From NCBI GenBank assembly GCA_910576205.1, contig CAJTHL010000014.1, forward strand, positions 62,001 to 126,000: 64,000 bases of DNA, written 5' to 3'. Below the pieces are notes generated by a model. The model worked only from the letters and a program-made list of their open reading frames with translations. It did no database searches and was not told where the DNA came from. The position numbers were made by a program, and so were the translations under genes. Each line of letters begins with the position of its first letter. The first letter of the stretch is position 1. This document shows positions 51,204-59,138 of the stretch, in pieces. The DNA is from Clostridia bacterium. GTDB taxonomy: Bacteria > Bacillota > Clostridia > Lachnospirales > Lachnospiraceae.

Positions 51204-52295
51204 ATGAAAAAGAATCAGTTGCTAAAACAAATTGCGGCCATTTTAATGGCAGGAATGATGGTGGCGGGGCTTGGGGCCTGTGGGAAATCCCAGCCGGAAA
51301 ATACGGATACCCCCCGGGAAAGCCAGACGGAGGAATCGGTCAGGTCAGAAACTCCGGGAAACAGCGGCGCACAGGATGCTTCCGGCGCAGAGGTGGTAAT
51401 CAAGCTGGCCCACAATCTCACCATCGGCGGTACAGAGGATGAGGCTGTAAACAGATTTGCGGAGCTGGTGGCGGAGAAAACCAATGGGGCTGTGGTAGTG
51501 CAGGTGTACGGCGGCGGCCAGCTGGGCGATGAGACAGACCTGCTGGAAGGCCTTCAGCTTGGCACCGTGGACGCCTGTCTTTCCACAAGCGCCTATCTCT
51601 CCAACCTGGTTCCCCAGTACGCGCTTCTGGATGCGCCCTTCCTTTTTGATGACCTGACGGATGTGCGGGCAAAGCTGGAAGGCGAGGCAGGGGATAAGCT
51701 GAAGGAAGAGCTGTTAAGCCAGCAGAATATGCGTGTTCTGGGATTCTGGAATTCCGGCTTCCGGGTAATGCTTACAAAGAGCGCGGCCATTACCTCCCTG
51801 GAGGATATCCAGAAACGCAAGATGCGCGCGCCGGAGGTTCCGGTTTATATTGATATGTTCGAGGCCCTTGGAGCAGCGCCCACGGCCATTCCTTTTAGTG
51901 AGGTGTATACCTCCATCAACTCCGGCGTGGTGGACGGCGTAGAGGTCTGCGCGGAGGAGATGTATACTATGAAGTTCCATGAGGTTGGAAAATATATTGC
52001 AAAGACCAACCATATTTTTTCCACCATGATTCCTATCATCAGCGAGAAGGTATTCAGCTCTCTTACCGTGGAGCAGCAGACGGCAGTTCTTGAGGCGGCG
52101 GCAGAGGCCACGGAATATGAGTGGGAGATCTTTGAGGAAGCCGACGTACACGCGCTTAAGGAGATGGAAGCGTCCGGCGTGGAGGTAAGCGACCTGACCG
52201 ACCGGGAAGACTGGGTGGAGGCGTGCATAGGGCTGCAGGATCAGTATGCGCAGGAGGCGGACGCGCAGGATCTTCTGGATCTGCTTCGCAAATAA
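51204..52295 (+). CDS. dctP: TRAP transporter substrate-binding lipoprotein DctP
   Basis: A 363-residue DctP-type binding protein. The signal peptide ends in lipobox LGAC (Cys27), followed by a Ser/Thr-rich linker and the binding domain from about residue 70 (VVIKLAHNLTIGGTEDEAVNRFAELV). Typical segments are GAVVVQVYGGGQLGDETDLLEGLQLGTVDAC, GFRVMLTK and GVVDGVEVCAEEMYTMKFHEVGKY. In Gram-positives it is membrane-anchored. The conserved Arg of FRVMLTK usually contacts the substrate carboxylate, so an organic acid is expected. GGAGGAAAGGAG precedes the start. Confidence 0.93.
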   Translation: MKKNQLLKQIAAILMAGMMVAGLGACGKSQPENTDTPRESQTEESVRSETPGNSGAQDASGAEVVIKLAHNLTIGGTEDEAVNRFAELVAEKTNGAVVVQVYGGGQLGDETDLLEGLQLGTVDACLSTSAYLSNLVPQYALLDAPFLFDDLTDVRAKLEGEAGDKLKEELLSQQNMRVLGFWNSGFRVMLTKSAAITSLEDIQKRKMRAPEVPVYIDMFEALGAAPTAIPFSEVYTSINSGVVDGVEVCAEEMYTMKFHEVGKYIAKTNHIFSTMIPIISEKVFSSLTVEQQTAVLEAAAEATEYEWEIFEEADVHALKEMEASGVEVSDLTDREDWVEACIGLQDQYAQEADAQDLLDLLRK

Positions 52296-52332
52296 TACCT
52301 GTACGAGACAGGGAAAATGGAGAGGGTAGCCT

Positions 52333-52836
52333 ATGAAGAAATTTTTTGACATACTTGAAAAACTGGTGGAGTGGGTATCGGTAATACTTCTGCTTATATG
52401 CGTTGCATCCTCCCTGATTCAGGTGGTGAGCAGGACGCTCTTAAACAATCCGCTTTTGTGGTGTGAGGAGATGGCCCGCTTTTCCGGGGTGTGGATGATT
52501 ATGTGGGCCATGGGACTGATTTTTAAGGCCAGAGGCCATATTGAGGTGGATTTTTTCTACTCCCATATGCCAAAAGCCATGCAGAAATATCTGGATATAC
52601 TAAATGATGTTATTACCATTGTCTTGATGGTCTGCTTCACCTGTTTTGCGGTACAGCTTATGATGAATGGCACAGGGACAAAATCCCCCTCTCTGAGGCT
52701 TCCCATGAGCGTGATCTACAGCGGCGTCGTGGCCGGGGCAGGGATTTCCGTTCTCTTTGCCATATATGCCACGGTGAATCACACAAAAGAGATTCTCTTC
52801 CAGAAGCATGCGCCGGAAAGGAAGGTGGAAAAATGA
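52333..52836 (+). CDS. dctQ: TRAP transporter small permease DctQ
   Basis: A 167-residue four-helix membrane protein of the DctQ family. Features are VSVILLLICVASSLIQVVSRTLL, the conserved WCEEMARFSGVWMIMWAMG and GHIEVDFFYSHMP, and two later helices. It pairs with DctM in the sodium-coupled TRAP permease. It starts 37 bases after dctP and overlaps dctM by four bases (ATGA). Confidence 0.93.
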   Translation: MKKFFDILEKLVEWVSVILLLICVASSLIQVVSRTLLNNPLLWCEEMARFSGVWMIMWAMGLIFKARGHIEVDFFYSHMPKAMQKYLDILNDVITIVLMVCFTCFAVQLMMNGTGTKSPSLRLPMSVIYSGVVAGAGISVLFAIYATVNHTKEILFQKHAPERKVEK

Positions 52837-54110
52837 GTACGCCCTGTCTGGTTCTGATTATTGCATTCTTTGTGTTTATGATTATGGGAATGCCCCTGGC
52901 TATAGCAATCGGGGCTTCCTCCCTGATTTCCCTGATGACGGCAGGGCTTCCGGGGCTTTTGATTACCCAGCGGACCTTTTACCAGCTGAACTCCTTCTCC
53001 CTTATGGCGATTCCCATTTTTATTCTGGCCGGAGAGATTATGGATCATGCGGGAATCACCAGGTCCATTGTCCGGTTTGCCTCGGCCCTGATCGGCCATA
53101 TCCGGGCCGGTCTTGCCCAGGTGACGGTGTTGGCCTCCATGCTGATGGCCGGCGTGTCCGGCTCTGCGGCTGCGGACGCCTCCGCTCTTGGTTCCATGCT
53201 GATCCCCTCCATGGTGGATGAGGGGTATCCCGCGGACTTTGCCGTGGCCGTGGTGGCGGCCGCCAATACCATTGGCCCCATTATCCCGCCCTCCATTATG
53301 ATGATTATTTATGGCTCCATGACAGGGGTGTCCATCGGCTCTATGTTTATGGGAGGAATCCTTCCGGGGATCCTGTTTGGCGTCTCCCTTATGGTGGTGA
53401 TCGGCCTTACCAGTCGCAACCGGGACATTCCCAAGCATAAGAGGGCGACCTTAAAGCAGATCGGAAAGGCTTTTATGGGAGCTCTGGGAGCTCTGGTTAT
53501 GCCGGTGATTATCCTGGGAGGAATCCTGACAGGGTGGTTTACGCCTACGGAATCCGGGGTTATCGCCATTGCCTATGCGCTGCTTTACGGATTTGTAAAA
53601 AGAACGCTTCACATCAGGGATCTGAAGGTGATTTTTCTGAACGCCGCCAAGAGCTCCGTTACGCCCATGTTTCTGATCGGCATTGCCGCGGTGATGGGAT
53701 GGGTGTTTGCAAACAATGATCTTCCGGCGCTGGTGGGTTCCGTGTTCAGCAGCATTACCAGCTCCCCTGCTGTGTTTATGGCTTTATGCTGGGCTTTTTA
53801 CCTCTTCCTGGGGATGTTTATGGAGGATACGGCGGCAATGATTATCATGGTCCCGATTTTTGCGCCCCTGGCGGCCACCTACGGTATCGACGCCGTTCAC
53901 TTTGGCGTGTTTACGGTGGTAACTATGCTGATCGGATGCATTACGCCGCCTGTGGGAATGCTGCTGTTTGTGGCCAGCGCCATTGGAAAGATCAAGGTTT
54001 CCCAGGTGTACCGCAGTATTATTCCCATGGTGATTGTGCTTGCCTTTATCGCCCTGGTGATCGCCTTGATTCCGGGAATCGTCACCTGGATTCCCGGCAT
54101 GCTGATGTGA
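52833..54110 (+). CDS. dctM: TRAP transporter large permease DctM
   Basis: A 425-residue DctM protein with about twelve helices. Family motifs are FFVFMIMGMPLAIAIGASSLISL, AIPIFILAGEIMDHAGITR, GVSGSAAADASALGSMLIPSM and NTIGPIIPPSIMMIIYG, with a second inverted half near EDTAAMIIMVPIFAP and GCITPPVGMLLFV. It is the transport channel of the DctPQM system. Co-translated with dctQ and followed after 14 bases by the uroporphyrinogen-decarboxylase-family gene in the same operon. Confidence 0.95.
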   Translation: MSTPCLVLIIAFFVFMIMGMPLAIAIGASSLISLMTAGLPGLLITQRTFYQLNSFSLMAIPIFILAGEIMDHAGITRSIVRFASALIGHIRAGLAQVTVLASMLMAGVSGSAAADASALGSMLIPSMVDEGYPADFAVAVVAAANTIGPIIPPSIMMIIYGSMTGVSIGSMFMGGILPGILFGVSLMVVIGLTSRNRDIPKHKRATLKQIGKAFMGALGALVMPVIILGGILTGWFTPTESGVIAIAYALLYGFVKRTLHIRDLKVIFLNAAKSSVTPMFLIGIAAVMGWVFANNDLPALVGSVFSSITSSPAVFMALCWAFYLFLGMFMEDTAAMIIMVPIFAPLAATYGIDAVHFGVFTVVTMLIGCITPPVGMLLFVASAIGKIKVSQVYRSIIPMVIVLAFIALVIALIPGIVTWIPGMLM

Positions 54111-54124
54111 TAGGAGGGCAGAAC

Positions 54125-55312
54125 ATGACATACGAGGAAAGAATCCTGGCAGCTATCCGGGGTGAGGCGGTGGACCGCCTTCCCTTTGTTCCCCGGCTGG
54201 ACCTGTGGTATAACGGAAACAAGAGGAAGGGTACGCTTCCGGATAAATATAAAAACGCTTCCCTTAGGGATATTATTGAGGAGCTTGACGTGGGATATCA
54301 CTGCAATGTGCCTAATTTCAGCACCCTGGAGCAGGAGGATGACAATGCCCATGTAGGCCTTGGCATTTATAAGACCCTGTCGGTGTTCTATGACCCGGTG
54401 GTGGATGTGGAATACACAGTGACCCATGAAGAGGGAAAAACCACGACAGTCTACCAGACGCCTTACGGTCCCCTGACAACGGCGACCTATCTGGACGACA
54501 AAATGGTGCGGGAGGGGATTAACCAGCCCATTATCATGAAGCCGGCCATTGAATGTCTGGAAGATTACAGGAAGGTGGGGTATGTTTTCGATCATATTGC
54601 TATCAGGCCCCGCTTCTCCTACTATGACCGGATGAAGGAGCTTGTGGGGGATAGGGGCATTGTGACGGGATTCCAGTATGAGGGCGGTTCCCCCATGCAC
54701 GGAATCTTAAAGGAAATGTCCCAGTTTGAGCATTTCTGGTTTGATTTTTACGACAACATTGAGGTGGTGGAGGAGTGCTGCGACCATATGCGGCCGGTAT
54801 TGCGGGAGATGGTGAAGGTGATGGCGGAGTGCGAATCCCCGGTTTTGTACTGCGGGGCCAACTATGACGCCATGACCACCAACCCCAACCTGTTCCGGGA
54901 TTATATTACGGAGGATCTCAAATGGTGCTCGGATTATCTGCACAGCAAGGGGAAGCTTTGCCTGACCCATACGGACGGGGAAAATTTTATGCTCCTTGAG
55001 GAGTATAAAAAGGCGGAAATCGATATTGCGGACAGCGTGACCCCGGCACCCATGACAAAGCTTGGCCTGTCTGATTACAGGGAGGCCTTTGGCAGGGATA
55101 TCTGCATTTTCGGAGGAATCTGCGCCATCAGCGTTATGGAGGAATCCATGAGCGACTATGAGTTTGAAAAGTATGTGGATACGGTTCTTACGGATATCGG
55201 GGACGGCAGGAAGATCGTCTTAAGCGTGGCGGACTCCACGCCCCCGGGAGCAAAATGGGAGCGGATCGAATACCTGAATAAAAAGTGCAGGGAGTTTGGA
55301 CCCGTGAAGTAA
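54125..55312 (+). CDS. Uroporphyrinogen decarboxylase (URO-D) family protein
   Basis: A 395-residue TIM-barrel protein of the URO-D/methylcobamide methyltransferase superfamily. The N terminus MTYEERILAAIRGEAVDRLPFVPR is typical of non-heme members. Near the C-terminal face, LYCGANYDAMTTNP and LCLTHTDGENFMLLEEY occupy the places where corrinoid methyltransferases carry HxCGN zinc ligands. Here the cysteine is replaced by Asp, so zinc/CoM-type chemistry is doubtful. No heme-synthesis genes are nearby. Its place in the TRAP operon suggests a catabolic step on the imported acid. Intrinsic terminator downstream. Confidence 0.85.
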   Translation: MTYEERILAAIRGEAVDRLPFVPRLDLWYNGNKRKGTLPDKYKNASLRDIIEELDVGYHCNVPNFSTLEQEDDNAHVGLGIYKTLSVFYDPVVDVEYTVTHEEGKTTTVYQTPYGPLTTATYLDDKMVREGINQPIIMKPAIECLEDYRKVGYVFDHIAIRPRFSYYDRMKELVGDRGIVTGFQYEGGSPMHGILKEMSQFEHFWFDFYDNIEVVEECCDHMRPVLREMVKVMAECESPVLYCGANYDAMTTNPNLFRDYITEDLKWCSDYLHSKGKLCLTHTDGENFMLLEEYKKAEIDIADSVTPAPMTKLGLSDYREAFGRDICIFGGICAISVMEESMSDYEFEKYVDTVLTDIGDGRKIVLSVADSTPPGAKWERIEYLNKKCREFGPVK

Positions 55313-55340
55313 CCTGATACAGATAGATGATTTTTTGTAA

Positions 55341-55377
55341 AAAAGGCCTGGAAGACTGCGGTTTTCCGGGTCTTTTT
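55341..55377 (+). terminator. Intrinsic terminator of the TRAP/URO-D operon
   Basis: GGCCTGGAA (55345-55353) pairs with TTCCGGGTC (55364-55372, with G-U pairs), extended by A/T pairs, followed by TTTTT. It separates the island from miaA. Confidence 0.8.
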
Positions 55378-55449
55378 ATGCGAAAAAGGCTTGCTATTTT
55401 TACCGGTGAAAGGTATAATTTTCCGGTACTGGAAGAAAGGATTGGAAAA

Positions 55450-56403
55450 ATGACGCTTGAAAAACCCCCGCTTATAATTTTAACCGGCCCCACAGCCACA
55501 GGCAAGAGCAGGCTTTCCATCCGTCTGGCAAAAGCCATTGGCGGAGAGATTATCTCGGCAGATTCCATGCAGGTGTACCGGCATATGGATATCGGTTCGG
55601 CCAAAATCCGGCCGGAGGAGATGGGAGGAATCCGTCATTTTCTGGTGGATGTGCTGGAGCCCTGGGAGGAATTTCACGTGGTGCGGTTCCAGAAGATGGC
55701 AAAGGCGGCTATGACGGATATTTATGCCAGAGGAAAGATGCCTGTTCTGGTGGGCGGCACAGGCTTTTATATCCAGGCCGTGCTTTACGACATTGATTTC
55801 ACGGAAAACCAGCGGCAGACGAGGATCCGGGAGAGGCTTGAGCGGCTGGCGGCGGAGGAAGGCCCTCAGGCGCTTCATGAACGGCTGCGGCAGGTGGATT
55901 TTCTGTCTGCGGAAATCATCCATGCCAACAATGTAAAGCGGGTTATCCGGGCGCTGGAATTTTATGAGCTGACTGGGGAGCCCATTTCCCGCCATAATGC
56001 AGAGCAGCGGCAGAAGGAATCCCCTTACCAATCGGCTTATTTTGTCCTCCACGACGACCGGGAATACCTCTACCGGTGTATTGACAGCCGGGTGGACAAA
56101 ATGCTGGAGCAGGGGCTTGTGGAGGAAGTGGAGGCTTTGAAAAAACTTGGCTGCACCCGGGAAATGGTGTCCATGCAGGGCCTTGGCTATAAGGAAATCC
56201 TGGACTATCTGGACGGGAAACGCACCCTGGAGGAGGCCGTTTACACTTTGAAACGGGACACCCGCCATTTCGCCAAGCGGCAGATCACCTGGTTTAAGCG
56301 GGAGCGGGACGTGATCTGGATGGATAAACGGGATTTTGACAGGGACGATGAAAAAATACTGGAAAATATGCTGGGGATTCTTGAAAAGCGTGGGATGATC
56401 TGA
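55450..56403 (+). CDS. miaA: tRNA dimethylallyltransferase
   Basis: MiaA, 317 residues. It transfers dimethylallyl to A37 of tRNAs reading UNN codons, using the DMAPP product of the IspH pathway. P-loop GPTATGKSRLSIRLAKA, then GEIISADSMQVYRHMDIGSAK, VGGTGFYIQAVLYDIDF, NVKRVIRALEFYELTG and the C-terminal QITWFKRERDVIWMD. The start at 55450 follows AGGATTGG; the frame is open upstream across the terminator but is unlikely to be used. In other Firmicutes it normally sits next to mutL. Confidence 0.97.
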   Translation: MTLEKPPLIILTGPTATGKSRLSIRLAKAIGGEIISADSMQVYRHMDIGSAKIRPEEMGGIRHFLVDVLEPWEEFHVVRFQKMAKAAMTDIYARGKMPVLVGGTGFYIQAVLYDIDFTENQRQTRIRERLERLAAEEGPQALHERLRQVDFLSAEIIHANNVKRVIRALEFYELTGEPISRHNAEQRQKESPYQSAYFVLHDDREYLYRCIDSRVDKMLEQGLVEEVEALKKLGCTREMVSMQGLGYKEILDYLDGKRTLEEAVYTLKRDTRHFAKRQITWFKRERDVIWMDKRDFDRDDEKILENMLGILEKRGMI

Positions 56404-56490
56404 GGAAATTTTATCTCTGGCAAAGAAAATCCCGTTTTCTTTTTCCCCACAGGGGGAAGTGCCGACGGAAAGAGTTGAAAAGAGGAGAAG

Positions 56491-57801
56491 ATGGTGAATA
56501 CGGAATATACAGAAAAGCAGCTTCAGACAGAGTGGTTATACAAAGAGCTGGGCATTGGTTCCCGGGTCTATGCATTGGGAAAACAGATTGAGGAAGAACT
56601 TAAGGGTCGGTTTGCGCTCATTGATGAAAATGTGGAGTACAATCAGATGAAGGTGCTTCATGCCATGCAGAAATGCCGGGTGGACGCCTCCTGCTTTGCG
56701 GCCACTAGCGGGTACGGCTACAATGACTATGGCAGGGACAAGCTGGAGGAGGTGTACGCTGCGGTTTTTCACGGGGAGGATGCCCTGGTGCGGCCCCAGA
56801 TCGCCTGTGGCACCCATGCGCTGGCCGTGGCGCTTTCCGGGAACCTGCGGCCGGGGGACGAGCTTCTCTCCCCGGTGGGAAAGCCCTATGACACCCTGGA
56901 GGAGGTCATAGGCATCCGTCCCTCGGGCGGCTCCCTGGCAGAGTACGGGGTCACTTATAAACAGGTGGATCTGCTTCCGGACGGAAGTTTTGACTATGCG
57001 AATATAGAGAAGGCCCTGGGGGAGAAAACGCGCATGGTGACCATTCAGCGTTCCAAGGGCTATCAGACGCGCCCTACCCTGTCCGTAGACAGAATCGGGG
57101 AGCTGATTGCATTTATAAAGGAAAGAAAGCCAGATGTGATCTGCATGGTGGACAACTGCTACGGGGAATTCGTGGAGCGGAAGGAGCCTGTGGAAGTGGG
57201 GGCGGATCTCTGTGTGGGCTCCCTTATCAAAAATCCCGGCGGCGGGCTGGCTCCTATCGGCGGCTATATTGTGGGGAAAAAGCAGTATGTGGAGAACGCG
57301 GCTTACCGTCTGTCCTCCCCGGGGCTTGGAAAGGAGGTTGGGGCCTCTCTGGGAGTGCTGCCAGACTTCTATCAGGGCCTGTTTCTGGCGCCCTCCGTGG
57401 TAGGAGGCGCGCTGAAGGGAGCTGTATTTGCGGCCAATATCTACGAACGGCTGGGATTTTCCGTGCTTCCGGACGGCAGGGAGAGCCGCCACGATATTAT
57501 CCAGGCGGTGACCTTTGGAACGCCCCAGGGCGTAATCGCCTTCTGCCAGGGCATCCAGGCGGCTGCTCCGGTGGACAGCTATGTGACGCCGGAGCCCTGG
57601 GCCATGCCAGGCTATGACAGCGACGTGATTATGGCGGCCGGAGCCTTTGTCCAGGGCTCTTCCATTGAGCTGTCTGCGGACGGCCCCATAAAGCCCCCCT
57701 ACTCCGTGTATTTCCAGGGTGGTCTGACCTGGCAGCACGCAAAATGCGGGATTCTGATGTCCCTGCAGAAAATGGTGGAGGCCGGGCTTGTGAAACTGTA
57801 A
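56491..57801 (+). CDS. Methionine gamma-lyase-like PLP protein (aluminium resistance family)
   Basis: A 436-residue fold-I PLP protein of the family labelled aluminium resistance/YnbB (PF06838). Features include SGYGYNDYGRDKLEEVYAAVFHGEDALVRPQIACGTHALAVAL, the PLP aspartate region ICMVDNCYGEFVE and the PLP lysine segment CVGSLIKNPGGGLAPIGGYI. It resembles cysteine/methionine lyases, but the substrate is unproven. It commonly follows miaA in Firmicutes, as here. A Shine-Dalgarno AGAGGAGAAG precedes ATG 56491. A long antisense frame opposite is a codon-bias artefact. Confidence 0.9.
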   Translation: MVNTEYTEKQLQTEWLYKELGIGSRVYALGKQIEEELKGRFALIDENVEYNQMKVLHAMQKCRVDASCFAATSGYGYNDYGRDKLEEVYAAVFHGEDALVRPQIACGTHALAVALSGNLRPGDELLSPVGKPYDTLEEVIGIRPSGGSLAEYGVTYKQVDLLPDGSFDYANIEKALGEKTRMVTIQRSKGYQTRPTLSVDRIGELIAFIKERKPDVICMVDNCYGEFVERKEPVEVGADLCVGSLIKNPGGGLAPIGGYIVGKKQYVENAAYRLSSPGLGKEVGASLGVLPDFYQGLFLAPSVVGGALKGAVFAANIYERLGFSVLPDGRESRHDIIQAVTFGTPQGVIAFCQGIQAAAPVDSYVTPEPWAMPGYDSDVIMAAGAFVQGSSIELSADGPIKPPYSVYFQGGLTWQHAKCGILMSLQKMVEAGLVKL

Positions 57802-57833
57802 AAAGCGGATGCGCAACGAAAATGGAGACTGAT

Positions 57834-59138
57834 ATGGGGGAGCGGAAAGAACCACAGAGGCTTTGGGAGCCGGAAGCTGAAAAGAGAAAGACAAAGAGGA
57901 GAAGGATTCTGGTTATCGGCGGCGGCGCGTCCGGTCTGGTGGCGGCCATTGCGGCAGCCAGAAATGGCGCAAAGGTGACGGTGCTGGAAAAAAATACCCA
58001 GGTGGGGAAGAAGCTTCTGGCTACCGGAAACGGAAAGTGCAATCTGACAAACCGGGATCAGAGGCTTTCCCACTACCACTGTGGGGAACCGGATTTCCCG
58101 GGAAAGGCTTTTGAGGCTTTCGGATATGAGGAAACCCTTGCTTTTTTTAAAGAGCTGGGCATTTATCCCAAAGACAGAAACGGTTACCTCTACCCCTACA
58201 GCCAGCAGGCCCAGGCTGTGGCGGATATCCTCCGCATGGAGGCGGAGGGGCAGAGGGTGAAGCTGGCCTGCAATACAGAGATTCTCGGGATGGAAAAGAG
58301 ACAGGGACGTTTTTTCGTGGAAACGCCCGGATGGACTTATGAGGGGGAAGCCTTGATTCTGGCCTGCGGTTCCAGGGCGTCTTCCTTTGGCAGCGGGGAC
58401 GGATACGCCTATGCCGGAAGCTTTGGACATCGTATCTGTCCGGTGCTTCCGGCCCTGGTGCAGCTTCGGGGCGGGAAGGACTGGCCCCGCAGGCTTTCGG
58501 GTATCCGTCTGGACGCCGTTGTTTCCCTATATGGAGACGGAAGGCTTCTTGGCAGGAATACGGGAGAGGTGCAGCTGACGGATTACGGACTGTCCGGGAT
58601 TCCGGTATTTCAGGTGAGCGGATACGCTTCCTGTGCCCTGGAAAATGGACAGAGGGTGGAGGCGCAGCTTGCCTTTCTCCCGGAGTTTTCCGATTCGGAA
58701 AAAAGAGACATGCTCCAAAGCCTTGTAAAACACGGCGGCGGGAAGCCTCTGGCAGCCTGCCTTGCCGGTCTTTTTCCCCGGAAGCTGATTCCGGTGCTGC
58801 TGGAAAGAGCCGGGATGGAAAAAGGACTTCCGGCCCGGGACATGACAAAGTGGCAGATGGAAGGGCTTTTTAAAGAAATCAGCCATTTTTGCGTACCGGT
58901 TACGGGAACCAGCGGATTTGCCCAGGCCCAGGTCTGCAAAGGAGGCGTGGACGTAAGCCAGGTGGAACCCGGGACTATGGAATCCAGACTGGTGAGGAGG
59001 CTTTATTTTGCCGGGGAGCTTCTGGACGTGGACGGGGACTGCGGCGGATATAACCTGCAGTGGGCCTGGACCAGCGGATATCTGGCCGGGCAGGCTGCGG
59101 CGGGAGAGGTTAAGCCAGAAGGGGTGGAGACGCCATGA
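57834..59138 (+). CDS. BaiN/HI0933-family FAD-dependent oxidoreductase (second copy)
   Basis: A 434-residue flavoprotein of the same family as the gene at 2-1246. FAD loop ILVIGGGASGLVAAIAAARNG, then LLATGNGKCNLTNRD, and the C-terminal QVCKGGVDVSQVEPGTMESR and RLYFAGELLDVDGDCGGYNLQ. Start at 57834 chosen from GGAGACTGAT; an ATG at 57822 is possible, and the first ~30 residues are charged and variable. It overlaps the next flavoprotein gene by four bases, suggesting the two act together. Substrate unknown. Confidence 0.9.
   Translation: MGERKEPQRLWEPEAEKRKTKRRRILVIGGGASGLVAAIAAARNGAKVTVLEKNTQVGKKLLATGNGKCNLTNRDQRLSHYHCGEPDFPGKAFEAFGYEETLAFFKELGIYPKDRNGYLYPYSQQAQAVADILRMEAEGQRVKLACNTEILGMEKRQGRFFVETPGWTYEGEALILACGSRASSFGSGDGYAYAGSFGHRICPVLPALVQLRGGKDWPRRLSGIRLDAVVSLYGDGRLLGRNTGEVQLTDYGLSGIPVFQVSGYASCALENGQRVEAQLAFLPEFSDSEKRDMLQSLVKHGGGKPLAACLAGLFPRKLIPVLLERAGMEKGLPARDMTKWQMEGLFKEISHFCVPVTGTSGFAQAQVCKGGVDVSQVEPGTMESRLVRRLYFAGELLDVDGDCGGYNLQWAWTSGYLAGQAAAGEVKPEGVETP

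Noticed and set aside
56536..57894. 452-codon open frame on the minus strand
   Set aside because: It is exactly antisense to the PLP aluminium-resistance-type gene, has no ribosome site and shows no domain. GC-rich third positions create such frames.
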